NCBI GenBank assembly: GCA_016704465.1
Contig: JADJAD010000006.1
Span: 310,001-374,000 of the forward strand
From: Gemmatimonadota bacterium
Lineage (GTDB): Bacteria; Gemmatimonadota; Gemmatimonadetes; Gemmatimonadales; Gemmatimonadaceae
Length of the DNA stretch: 64,000 bases
Reading direction: 5' to 3'
Below the pieces are notes generated by a model. It searched no databases. It was not told the origin of the DNA and saw only the letters and a program-made list of their open reading frames with translations. Below, in pieces: positions 29,299-37,534 of this stretch (positions are counted from its first letter, which is position 1; each line of letters starts with the position of its first letter). Both the position numbers and the translations under genes were made by a program.

Positions 29299-31689
29299 AT
29301 GGGCCGGCTGGCATACGAGCTCCGTCTGGCACTCCGCACCTACCGCCGAGCGCCGGCGTTCACCGTCACCGCGGTCGGAATCCTTGCCATCGGGATCGGC
29401 ATGGCGGTCGCGATGTACACCGTCTACGACCGCGTCCTGCTACAGCGCCTGCCCGTCATGGACCAGGCCCGGCTGGTCGTCCTGTGGACGCACCGCGGCG
29501 ATCCCGCAATCGAGGTGTCCGCCAGCTTTCAGGAGTTGGAGGAGCAGTTCCGCCCCGAGGCTCGCGCACTTGGCGTCCTCGCGGGCGTCTCGCACTGGGG
29601 GGCGACGCCGACGCCGTTTCGTGATGGAGACGCGTCGGTCACGCTCAATCGCGCGCTCGTCTCGGGTAATTTTTTCGACGTCCTCGGCGCGCGGCCGGCG
29701 ACCGGGCGCCTGCTCCGCAAGGACGATCAGGTGGCGGGGAGTGCGCTGTCGATGGTGATCAGCTATCGCGCCTGGCAGCGGCAGTTTGGCGGCGACTCTG
29801 CAATCGTCGGTCGGACGCTGCACGACGCCTGGAGCGAGACCGTCTTCACCATCATCGGCGTTGCGCCAGCGGGACTCGACTATCCGTCGGGAGTCGAGGC
29901 GTGGACGCCGCCATGGAGCCCGCAACTCTCCGCGACCGTTGTCGCTCGGCTCGCACCGGGCGCGACCGCCGGTGCGGCGCGCGATGAGTTCTTCCGGATC
30001 CAGCACAAGCTCCTCCCCGACTGGCGCTTGGTCGGCGCGACCGTCACGCCCTTCGAGCGCGCAGTGTTGGGCGATGTTCGACCGATCCTCGGGGTCCTCT
30101 CGGCGGCCGTCGTTCTCCTGCTGCTCCTCACGTGCTTCAACGTGGGCAACCTCCTGCTGGTGCGTGCGGCGGCGAGGGAGCGGGAGTTGCTCATCCGGCG
30201 CTCGCTCGGCGCCTCTCGTGGCGTGATCGTCCGGCAGCTGGTAGTGGAGAGCGTCGCGCTCGGCCTGGCGGGCGGGATGCTGGGTCTGGCCTTCGCGCAG
30301 TTCCTGCTGCGCCTTCTTGTCCTCTTCGCGCCCTTCCGATTCCCGCGACTCGACGCCGTGCAGCTCGCCGGACTACCCGTGGGAACGGCGCTGGCGATGA
30401 CGACTGCGGCGACCGCGCTGTTCGCCATCCTTCCGGCCCTGAGCGCCGCACGCTCGTCGATGGCAGCATTACGTGTGGACGCGCGCGCTGGAAGAGAGAA
30501 CCGGATGCGCCGACACATGCGGCAATTGCTGGTGGGGTCGCAAGTGGCGCTCGCCCTCGTTCTCCTGACAGGTGCCGGGCTCCTCGCGCGAAGCCTGGAG
30601 CGGCTGACGCACGTGGACCTCGGCTATCGGCCGGAGCATCTCGCGATCTTGCAGCTGGCGTGGCCGTCGGCCGCCACTGCCCCGCAGGAGAGGATTCCCG
30701 CGCTTGGCGAGGCGATCCTTCGGGAACTCGCCGCGATCCCGGGCGTCACCGCCGTCTCGCCGATCCTGATCCCGCCCTTTCTCGGGGCGAACGTCTTCCA
30801 CGGACAGGTGGAGGCCGAAGGGCTGCCTGCCGCCCGGGGCGACGAGACGGTGTCGGTCCCGCTGGAGATCGGCGACGCCGACTACTTCCGCGCGCTCGGC
30901 ATCCCCATCGTGCGCGGACGCGGGTTCGCCCCCACCGATCGTGAGGATGCACCGCAGGTGGCGGTGGTGAGCGCGGCCGTCGCCCAACGGCTGTGGCCTA
31001 ACGAGGCTCCGATCGGAAGGCGAATTCGTTACTGGGGCCCCGACACGCTCTCCTGGCGCACGGTGGTCGGGGTCGCGGGCGATATTCGCTATCGAGCCTT
31101 GCGCGAGGCGACCGCCACCATCTACCTGCCGTGGCGTCAGACGACGACCTGGCAGATGGCGCTCGCCCTTCGGACGTCGGGCGAGTCGTCGTCGGTGCTG
31201 GCGCTGGTGCGACAAGGGGCGCGCACCGTCGACCCGTCGCTCCAGGTATGGAGCGCACAGTCGATGGACGCATTCCTCGATGGCCCATTGGCGCAGCCAC
31301 GGCTGAGCGCCTTTCTGCTTTCCGGATTTGGCTCGGTCGCGCTCCTGCTCGCGGCGATCGGGCTCTACGCCGTCATGGCGGCCGCCGTCCGCGACCAGAC
31401 GCGCGAGATCGGCGTCCGCATGGCGCTTGGCGCGACACCGGCACGCGTCCGCGGCGAGGTGCTCAAGCGTGCGGTCGTCGTAATCTCCGCCGGAGCGATC
31501 GTCGGACTGGCGAGCGCGGTGGTTGGCACGCGATACCTGAGGTCGCTCCTGTACGAGATCTCACCGGGCGATCCGTACGCACTGCTCGGCGCGTGCCTCG
31601 TCCTGATCGTCGTCGGAATGGGCGCGGCGTACATCCCGGCCCGGCGCGCGACCCGGATCGATCCGGTCGCGGCACTTCGCGCGGAGTGA
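29299..31689 (+). CDS. MacB/FtsX-like ABC permease (ADOP type)
   Basis: 796 aa. The ATG at 29299 gives LRLALRTYRRAPAFTVTAVG, the usual start of the first transmembrane helix. Two MacB-core/FtsX halves follow (YDRVLLQRLPVMDQARLVVLW, then VVLLLLLTCFNVGNLLLVRAA; second half ending RRATRIDPVAALRAE). Unlike the minus-strand paralogue it lacks the ~70-residue cytoplasmic prefix. No ATPase gene is adjacent. Fragments of an ABC-F ATPase gene lie on both sides. A PadR gene follows on the same strand 222 bases downstream and may regulate it. Contains one octamer (30996). Confidence 0.88.
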   Translation: MGRLAYELRLALRTYRRAPAFTVTAVGILAIGIGMAVAMYTVYDRVLLQRLPVMDQARLVVLWTHRGDPAIEVSASFQELEEQFRPEARALGVLAGVSHWGATPTPFRDGDASVTLNRALVSGNFFDVLGARPATGRLLRKDDQVAGSALSMVISYRAWQRQFGGDSAIVGRTLHDAWSETVFTIIGVAPAGLDYPSGVEAWTPPWSPQLSATVVARLAPGATAGAARDEFFRIQHKLLPDWRLVGATVTPFERAVLGDVRPILGVLSAAVVLLLLLTCFNVGNLLLVRAAARERELLIRRSLGASRGVIVRQLVVESVALGLAGGMLGLAFAQFLLRLLVLFAPFRFPRLDAVQLAGLPVGTALAMTTAATALFAILPALSAARSSMAALRVDARAGRENRMRRHMRQLLVGSQVALALVLLTGAGLLARSLERLTHVDLGYRPEHLAILQLAWPSAATAPQERIPALGEAILRELAAIPGVTAVSPILIPPFLGANVFHGQVEAEGLPAARGDETVSVPLEIGDADYFRALGIPIVRGRGFAPTDREDAPQVAVVSAAVAQRLWPNEAPIGRRIRYWGPDTLSWRTVVGVAGDIRYRALREATATIYLPWRQTTTWQMALALRTSGESSSVLALVRQGARTVDPSLQVWSAQSMDAFLDGPLAQPRLSAFLLSGFGSVALLLAAIGLYAVMAAAVRDQTREIGVRMALGATPARVRGEVLKRAVVVISAGAIVGLASAVVGTRYLRSLLYEISPGDPYALLGACLVLIVVGMGAAYIPARRATRIDPVAALRAE

Positions 31690-31731
31690 GCGTTCGCATT
31701 GTCGCTGTGCGCGACGCAACCGCCCGGGCTT

Positions 31732-31820
31732 GCGCTCAGCAAGGGCACGCGTTGGGCGCGAGTCGAGGCGCGACGATGGTCTGGGAGGCGGGCGCGGCGG
31801 CCAACGACAGCGGCAGGTGA
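31732..31820 (+). pseudogene. ABC-F ATPase gene relic (N-terminal part)
   Basis: Reads GATMVWEAGAAA, matching FEGATTVWEAGAAAW at about residues 78-92 of the intact ABC-F protein at 39755, with near-identical DNA (GTCTGGGAGGCGGG). The frame closes soon after. With the relic at 29106-29190 it brackets the permease gene, but the two parts are in the reverse of their order in the intact gene. Confidence 0.55.
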
Positions 31821-31885
31821 TCCCTCGCGGCGCGGAACGAGCGCCCCCTCCCCGCCCGTGCTGCGCACTCCAGCCTTGCGCGGTT

Positions 31886-31911
31886 CTTATTTGTTCTACA
31901 GAATAGTACTT
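31886..31911 (+). promoter_or_regulatory. AT-rich promoter/operator of the second padR
   Basis: A 26-base AT-rich island immediately before the padR ATG. It contains the dyad TTCT-AC-AGAA (31894-31903) and AGTACT (31905-31910). There is no Shine-Dalgarno sequence between it and the ATG, so the mRNA may be leaderless or nearly so. Probably the site of autoregulation by the PadR protein. Confidence 0.4.
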
Positions 31912-32247
31912 ATGCCAGCCGCCACTCTCGGAAAGCTCGAACTCGCCGCCCTGCTCGCCGTCGCACGCCTCGACGATGAAGCATACGGACTCGCCGTGCG
32001 CGCCCACCTCGCCGGCGTCACGGGACGCGACTATTCGGTCGGCGCGGTCTACACCACGCTGCAGCGGCTCGAAGACAAGGGGCTGCTGCGCTCACACGCC
32101 AGCGAGCCGCTCCCCGTGCGCGGTGGACGCTCGCGTCGGCACTTCTCGGTCACCGCCGCCGGCGCACGCGCGTTTCGGGAGGCCGAGCGCACCGCGGCGG
32201 CCCTGTGGGCCGGTGTCGGATCCTTCACCAAACCGAGGCTCGCATGA
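31912..32247 (+). CDS. PadR-family transcriptional regulator
   Basis: 111 aa. Start ATG 31912, directly after an AT-rich dyad. The sequence LGKLELAALLAVARL, then EAYGLAVRAHL, DYSVGAVYTTLQRLEDKGLL and RRHFSVTAAGARAFREAE is a complete winged-helix PadR domain of the short, permease-associated kind. Its stop overlaps the start of the next gene (ATGA), so it is co-translated with a membrane-anchored prefix-domain protein. It is distinct in sequence from the PadR at 28638. Confidence 0.88.
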   Translation: MPAATLGKLELAALLAVARLDDEAYGLAVRAHLAGVTGRDYSVGAVYTTLQRLEDKGLLRSHASEPLPVRGGRSRRHFSVTAAGARAFREAERTAAALWAGVGSFTKPRLA

Positions 32248-33449
32248 ACGAGACCCCGCAGGCGCGAGCGAGCCGTGTCGCGCCCCGGCGCGCCCGCGGC
32301 CCCGCTCCTACCGCTCCCGAACGTCTCCTGGTCGCGCTTGGGGCAGATCCCGACTTCATCGATGGCGTCTTCGGCGACTTCGCCGAGGAGTACGCCGAGC
32401 GCCTGACGAAGCACGGCCCGCGCTCCGCCGCCGCGTGGCGCACGTGGGAGCTGGCGCGCTCGATGCCGCACCTGCTGCTCTGCGCTCTGCGGCATGGCGG
32501 ACCGCGCGCATACCTGAGGATCGGTGGGCTGCTCACCACCATCATGCTTCCGGTAGCCGTCGTCGTGGTGGCCATTCTCGCGCGCGATGGTGCACCTGCC
32601 ACGATCGATGCCGGACTTCACGAGGCAGGCAACGGCTTCGTGGTCAACAACCTGGGCCCGGTGCAGCTGGAAATGCGCGTGCGCGACAAGGCCGGGCACG
32701 CGCTCCAGTCCGACAGTGTGCGCTTCGCGTGGGCGGCCGGCTCCCCGCTCACGATGTCGCCGTCGGGCGTCGTCACCTGTACCGAGCGCGCCGACGCCAC
32801 CGTGCGTGCTTCGCTCGGGACTATCTCAACCAACGTCGACGTGCGCTGCCGTCCGGTGCACGAGATTCGCGCCACCACCTGGATCGACTTCATCGAGGGC
32901 GACACCACCGCGCGTCACCTCCCCTTCGAGGCCCTCGGGATCGACGGGCGTCCGGTGATGGAGCTCCGGGGCGCCGTTCGCATCTTCAACTCGGACATCG
33001 CCGCACTCGAGGGCACGAGCATTCGCGCCAAGGCGGTCGGTCGGACCGTCGTGGTCGTGGAAATCGGCGAGAAGGAGGCGAACATGATGGTCGTGGTGCA
33101 CCAACGGGTGCAGACCTTCGACCCGCTGCGCGATGACCAGCGATACGTCGCGCGCGATGTGCGCCTGGCCCGTGGCGACACAGTCCACTGGGCCGTGCCG
33201 AACGGGACGTTCTGGCTCAAGTACATGCCACGCCGCGCCGGCGAGGCGCCCCCAACCATCACGGTCGTCGGCCCGATCGGGTGCACGCCGGGCGATGGTA
33301 TTCGCGTGCGCCGCATGCCGCTCGGCGAGTTCGGCACGTACTGTCTGGTCCACGGAACAGGCGGCGCCAGCGTCATGCTGGCCCACGGGTTGGGAGGGGC
33401 CGCATGGGTGGAAGGAACGCTGGCTATCGAGCGCGTGGAGTTGCGCTGA
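32244..33449 (+). CDS. Permease-prefix membrane protein with Ig-like domains
   Basis: 401 aa. ATG 32244 overlaps the padR stop. The N-terminus (about 20-85, PERLLVALGADPDFIDGVFGDF) resembles the permease prefix domain that starts some ADOP transporters. One transmembrane helix follows (about 96-113, LTTIMLPVAVVVVAILA). The outer part contains BIG2/Ig-like strands (RVRDKAGHALQSDSVRFAW, SPSGVVTCTERADATV) and ends in a beta-rich domain. There is no FtsX permease module, so the protein keeps the prefix but has lost or replaced the transporter. This makes it an unusual PadR partner; its role is unknown. Confidence 0.65.
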   Translation: MNETPQARASRVAPRRARGPAPTAPERLLVALGADPDFIDGVFGDFAEEYAERLTKHGPRSAAAWRTWELARSMPHLLLCALRHGGPRAYLRIGGLLTTIMLPVAVVVVAILARDGAPATIDAGLHEAGNGFVVNNLGPVQLEMRVRDKAGHALQSDSVRFAWAAGSPLTMSPSGVVTCTERADATVRASLGTISTNVDVRCRPVHEIRATTWIDFIEGDTTARHLPFEALGIDGRPVMELRGAVRIFNSDIAALEGTSIRAKAVGRTVVVVEIGEKEANMMVVVHQRVQTFDPLRDDQRYVARDVRLARGDTVHWAVPNGTFWLKYMPRRAGEAPPTITVVGPIGCTPGDGIRVRRMPLGEFGTYCLVHGTGGASVMLAHGLGGAAWVEGTLAIERVELR

Positions 33450-33521
33450 GCCGGAAGAGTTGGAGGCGCCGGCGCCGCGATGACCAACTACAGGTCGCGC
33501 TCGAAACCGCGCACACCAAGC

Positions 33522-34139
33522 CTACCGGGCCACGCAGCTCACGCCAGCCCACATGTCCGTGATGCGCGCCGACGAAGACTCCCCGTCCAGCACTCCGGCG
33601 ATTCCGCCCGCCTCGAACTCCTCACCGAGCGTCGACCTCGCCACCGTGGCCACGTAGTGCGAATCGAGCGCCGCGCGCGTGGAGCCGACTCCGAGGCCGC
33701 TCATGGTCGTGTGCGTGCCGCCGGTATTGCTCGCGCGAGTCGACCAGCCGACGAAGCGGTCGTGCTGCATGACGATCGACAGCCCATCGGCGAACACGGC
33801 GAAGGCCATTGGCCCAGCGCCGCACTCGGCGTTTGTACCGCGGGACAACTGCGGGCCGAGTGCTCTTGTCATGGCGGTAATCACATCACTTGACTCCATC
33901 CCAAAGGCGAGCAGCCGGGTCGAGCCGGTTGACTCGACCACGAGTCGAAGGCCTTCGCCATCAAGCGCGAGCAGGACGCTGTTGGTGGGAATTGCAGCGC
34001 TGTCGCGCGATGCCGATTGAGCGGTGCCGGTGGAGTCACGGCCTCGCGCGTGGGACGGTGAAGAGGCCGCGGGAACGGACTCGCTGCGCTGACAGGCTGC
34101 GATAGTGCAAGAGAGCATCACGACTGCAATTTGCTTCAT
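33522..34139 (-). CDS. Putative lipoprotein, unknown function
   Basis: 205 aa from the ATG at 34139. The N-terminus MKQIAVVMLSCTIAAC is a short lipoprotein signal with lipobox IAAC (Cys16). A low-complexity Ser/Ala linker follows, then a compact alpha/beta region (LALDGEGLRLVVESTGSTRL, ALDSHYVATVARSTLGEEF, ITDMWAGVSCVAR at the end). No family recognised. The frame stays open upstream to 34310 and encodes a coiled-coil-like stretch there, but that would bury the signal peptide and overlap the neighbouring gene. The upstream gene on the same strand ends 130 bases before it. Confidence 0.6.
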   Translation of the reverse strand: MKQIAVVMLSCTIAACQRSESVPAASSPSHARGRDSTGTAQSASRDSAAIPTNSVLLALDGEGLRLVVESTGSTRLLAFGMESSDVITAMTRALGPQLSRGTNAECGAGPMAFAVFADGLSIVMQHDRFVGWSTRASNTGGTHTTMSGLGVGSTRAALDSHYVATVARSTLGEEFEAGGIAGVLDGESSSARITDMWAGVSCVAR

Positions 34140-34269
34140 CTGTGTGCGTCGATGGTGGTGAAGGCGTTTCTCCGAGCAGATCGCGATGATCGCCTGCGTT
34201 TGCTGGAGCTGCGCCTCGAGCGTCGCAATCGTCCGGTGCAGGGCGGCGGCGTGCTCATCAAGCCAGTGG

Positions 34270-35445
34270 CTAGCGCTGCGGCTGTTCTTCTCGCAGCACA
34301 AGAATGCCATCCAGCAGCGTCGCCCACGCGGCAGGCTCGGGTTTGCGGTAGTTCAGCGCTCGCGCGACTATCGTGCCGAAGCTCTCCAGCTGCTGCCGAT
34401 CGAGATAGTGAATGTCGCTGTCGTATCCAGCCAACGCGCGGCCCTCCAGTGATTCCGGCGAAGCCAGGTCCAGCGTCGTCGCCGGCTTGCCAGGCCGTCC
34501 GAAACGACCGGAAAGCGCTGAGAATCCGACTGCCGCCGCACGATCCTTTAATGCCGCGTGGATCAAGGCACCCATCGGCACGTCTGTGCTGTTCGACCTC
34601 GGCGCTTTGACCGCGTGAACGGTCGCGCACCACACGATGACCTTCGCATCTTTCGGCAAGCGCGACAGATGCCAGCCGAGATTCTCGAACATCGCGCGGT
34701 CGCGCACGTTGAAGGCGTCGCCGTCCGACATCGCGAGATAGCTGAGCAAGTTGGTCGCCATGACGGCTGCTTCGCGCGTTGTGGCGCTGGTCGGGCGCCG
34801 CAGGATGCCGACCTGAATGTCGGTGACGCAGCTGCGCAGTCGTGCGCGCGTGGTTTCGTCGTACGAGATGCTGTCGTTGTACTGCCAGGTGGTCAGCCGC
34901 GCGAGTTCGGTTTCGCACGCACGTGCGCGTGCGCCCTGCAGGTAGGCCGCGAGCACGGCCGGCAGCCGTTGCTGGGTGTAGCGCTGGGTGGCACCGCCGA
35001 CCTGCGGATCCAGTCCGCCCAGCGTGATGCGCCCGGCCATCGCTTGTTGGTGCAGGAATGCCACCAGTGGTGCGGTCTCGCGCGCAGTCGACCACAGCCC
35101 ACCGATCGCAGCATTCACCTGCTCGGGCGATGCCGTCCTGGCGTCAATGGCGTGCTGTACGTCGATGAAGTCGTAGACCTGGCTCTCGAACAGGACCGCC
35201 GAGTAATCGCACTCCTCAACCAGGCGCTTGACCAGCTCCACCTTGAGCGCCAGCGTGGCGCCGCTGCCGTGGTTGGCATCTTCGCCCAACAGCAGGACCT
35301 GCTTCTGACACACGTCCTTCACCAGTGCGTCCAGTGCGGGTTGCTGCGCAATCGTCGTCGGCACCTCGGTTGCCGCCGTCAGGCACACACATAGTGCCAA
35401 GCCGAGTCCCAGCTGGGACCTTGCTACCGTCACGCGCATGGTCAT
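34270..35445 (-). CDS. Secreted erythromycin-esterase-like protein
   Basis: 391 aa. The N-terminal signal peptide (LGLGLALCVCLTAATEVPTTIAQ) is unusual for this family. The core matches the erythromycin esterase superfamily (PF05139-like): VLLLGEDANHGSG in place of GE-x-x-HG, LVEECDYSAVLFES, YDFIDVQHAI, and an N-to-C order that ends with WCATVHAVKAPRSN, which carries the second catalytic His region. Family members include macrolide esterases and succinoglycan-related enzymes. Here the export signal and the altered GEDANHG motif argue against calling it a resistance gene. More likely it hydrolyses an extracellular ester. Complete; divergent from the kinase-BRCT gene. Confidence 0.72.
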   Translation of the reverse strand: MTMRVTVARSQLGLGLALCVCLTAATEVPTTIAQQPALDALVKDVCQKQVLLLGEDANHGSGATLALKVELVKRLVEECDYSAVLFESQVYDFIDVQHAIDARTASPEQVNAAIGGLWSTARETAPLVAFLHQQAMAGRITLGGLDPQVGGATQRYTQQRLPAVLAAYLQGARARACETELARLTTWQYNDSISYDETTRARLRSCVTDIQVGILRRPTSATTREAAVMATNLLSYLAMSDGDAFNVRDRAMFENLGWHLSRLPKDAKVIVWCATVHAVKAPRSNSTDVPMGALIHAALKDRAAAVGFSALSGRFGRPGKPATTLDLASPESLEGRALAGYDSDIHYLDRQQLESFGTIVARALNYRKPEPAAWATLLDGILVLREEQPQR

Positions 35446-35673
35446 CCGGTGATTCTCATGATGGTCAAGCCAAATATCAACTGCCCGTGGGCGAGACGAG
35501 GATCAGGGCGCTCGCGGCAGAGGCCAATACGGGATCGGGACGAAGGTCGGCCTCCACCGGCCCCGCAATTCCGCGCAATTCCGCGAAAGTCCGCGCCGCA
35601 GCGCTCGGCGCGAAGCCCTTGACCTTCACGCCGAATCGGGTCAACTAGTGAACTTCTCTTCCCCCTTCCACGA

Positions 35674-36939
35674 ATGCCGACTCGCGTCACGCGCGTCCTG
35701 CCCAAGACTCGAGCTACCCGGGGCGCAACTGTTGCCCCGGGCAGTCGCGTGACGAGCACCCGCGCGACGACCACCCAATCGACGATCCCGTCGGCGCCGA
35801 CGGCCTACAGCTCCGAGACCGGGCGTACCTATCGACTCGACCGGATGATCGGCAAGGGCGGGTTCGGCGAGGTGTACCTGGCGACACCCTCGCCGGCCGC
35901 CGGCCTGCCGGCGCAGGTGTGCGTGAAGATCAGCGACCGCATTTCGGGCTGGGTGCGCGAAGTGTACTTCGCCCAGCTCCTCGCGCGACAGCCGCGAGCG
36001 CTCAACGTGTTCGACCGGTTCGCCGAGCTCGAGGGGCCGCGCATGCGCTACTGCCTGGCGATGGAATACGCCGAGCACGGGGATCTCGGGGCATGGTTGG
36101 CCAAGCGCGGCCCGCAGGCAGAACGTTTCGTCCGGCGTGAGATCGCGGCGATTCTCGGCGCGCTCGATGCACTGCATCGCGGACAGGCCATGCATCGCGA
36201 CCTGACGCCCTTCAACGTGTTCGTGTGCGAGGATGAACAACTCAAGGTGGGCGACTTCGGGATCGCCACGCACCAGATGAGCCGACGCGGTGTCACGGCC
36301 GACGCCTTCAACCTCATGAATGCCCCGACCGAGATCGCGTGGGGAAAGGTCCGCAAGTGGCAGCAACGCGACGACATTTACCAGGTCGGGCAGCTGGCGG
36401 CGATGCTCCTGCGAGGTGACATCACCAGCCCGATGCGTAGTCGCGATGTGCGCGAGCTCCCGTGCAGCGATCATCTCAAGGAAGTGATTCACCGATGCCT
36501 CGGCGCGCGCGACAAGCGCTACGAGGCCGCGGGGGAGCTCATCAAGGCGTTGCGCCACGCGCCGAAGGAGCAGGCGAAGGGGACGGTCAAGACACTCAAG
36601 GGCGTGCGACTCTCGTTCACCGGCTTCCTGAGCCGACCGCGAAGCGAGGCGATTGCGGCCGCGAAGCGCGCCGGGGCGATCGTGCAATCGGCGCCGGGAG
36701 CGTCGACCGACGTGCTGGTGCAGGGCGCGCCGAACAAGCAGCAGATTGCTGGAGCTGGAGGGGGCGTCAAGCTCATGTCGGTGCGTCGACTGGCGGCCAA
36801 GGGACACCGCGTCACGATCATCGGCGAGCAGCAGTTCTGGCGGCTCGCGGAACGCACGCGTCCGGGCAGTGCTGCGGGGAAGGCGCGAGGTACGGTGGCT
36901 AAGCGGGCGACGAAGCGGGCAGTGAAGCGGGCGCGCTAG
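35674..36939 (+). CDS. Cytoplasmic Ser/Thr kinase fused to a BRCT domain
   Basis: 421 aa with no transmembrane segment. After a Thr/Arg-rich N-terminus, the kinase domain spans about 53-295: Gly-loop GKGGFGEV (60-67), Lys85 (VCVK), HRDLTPFN with Asp176 and Asn181, and DFG at 194-196. All catalytic residues are kept, although the loop reads HRDLTPFN rather than HRDLKPxN. Residues about 306-392 form a BRCT domain (VRLSFTGFLSRPRSEAIAAA, KRAGAIVQSA, STDVLVQGAPN, RVTIIGEQQFWRLA), as in NAD-dependent DNA ligase C-termini. The tail (399-421) is strongly basic. The combination suggests phospho-signalling tied to DNA or to phosphoprotein binding. I know of no standard bacterial kinase with this layout. 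Confidence 0.8.
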   Translation: MPTRVTRVLPKTRATRGATVAPGSRVTSTRATTTQSTIPSAPTAYSSETGRTYRLDRMIGKGGFGEVYLATPSPAAGLPAQVCVKISDRISGWVREVYFAQLLARQPRALNVFDRFAELEGPRMRYCLAMEYAEHGDLGAWLAKRGPQAERFVRREIAAILGALDALHRGQAMHRDLTPFNVFVCEDEQLKVGDFGIATHQMSRRGVTADAFNLMNAPTEIAWGKVRKWQQRDDIYQVGQLAAMLLRGDITSPMRSRDVRELPCSDHLKEVIHRCLGARDKRYEAAGELIKALRHAPKEQAKGTVKTLKGVRLSFTGFLSRPRSEAIAAAKRAGAIVQSAPGASTDVLVQGAPNKQQIAGAGGGVKLMSVRRLAAKGHRVTIIGEQQFWRLAERTRPGSAAGKARGTVAKRATKRAVKRAR

Positions 36940-37022
36940 CTGCGGGTTTCTCGTCGCCGACCGATGACTTCCGGGGCGCCTTGCCGTCAAACCTGCTACA
37001 CACTCTCAATGGAGCTCGTCCC

Positions 37023-37448
37023 ATGGCCGCGATCAACCTGACATCCGAGGGCACGGCGCCCGCTGCCGCCTCGCGCGCCGCGCGCAGCATCTGGATCGGA
37101 CGCATCGTGTCCGGGCTGGGCGTGCTCTTCCTCTCGTTCGACCTCTCCGTCAAGCTGCTGCAAGGCAAGGAGGCGATCGAGGGCACGGTGCAGCTGGGCT
37201 ACGCCGCAAGCGGCATCCGTCCGCTCGGGATCCTGCAGCTGGTGCTGCTCGCTCTGTATCTCGTGCCGCGCACGGCGCTCCTTGGTGCCGTTCTGTGGAC
37301 CGGCTACCTTGGCGGCGCGGTCGCCACGCACGTGCGGGTCGGCAACCCGCTTGTGTCGCACGTCCTCTTTCCGGTCTACGTCGCCGCGCTGCTGTGGGGC
37401 GGACTCTGGCTCCGCGATCGTCGGACGCGTGCGCTGCTCGCGCCCTAA
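37023..37448 (+). CDS. DoxX-like small membrane protein
   Basis: 141 aa, four predicted transmembrane helices: IVSGLGVLFLSFDLSVKLL, LGILQLVLLALYLVPRTALL, GAVLWTGYLGGAVATHV and VSHVLFPVYVAALLWGGLWL. The GYLGGAVATHVRVGNPL motif is typical of the DoxX-like (PF13564-type) family. Its function in bacteria is poorly defined; some members accompany redox or quinone enzymes. The start is placed at ATG 37023; the upstream in-frame GTG adds a non-hydrophobic leader. It ends convergently with the transporter gene, 86 bases away. Confidence 0.78.
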   Translation: MAAINLTSEGTAPAAASRAARSIWIGRIVSGLGVLFLSFDLSVKLLQGKEAIEGTVQLGYAASGIRPLGILQLVLLALYLVPRTALLGAVLWTGYLGGAVATHVRVGNPLVSHVLFPVYVAALLWGGLWLRDRRTRALLAP

Positions 37449-37534
37449 CGAGTAGGTTGCTCGCACTCCAACACGCACTCCTCCGAGGGCGAACGGTGGG
37501 AGATCATCGGGCGCAACGAAGGCCTGAACGCGCG

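Noticed and set aside
33465..33476. GGCGCC repeated palindrome after the prefix-domain gene as a terminator
   Set aside because: No spacer for a loop, and simple GC palindromes are frequent in this base composition.
35575..35600. Short CCGC-AATT direct repeats in the 35.4-35.7 kb gap as iterons
   Set aside because: Only two imperfect copies, with no origin features or replication gene nearby.
35641..36990. 449-codon minus-strand frame opposite the kinase-BRCT gene
   Set aside because: Antisense shadow; the plus strand carries all kinase motifs.
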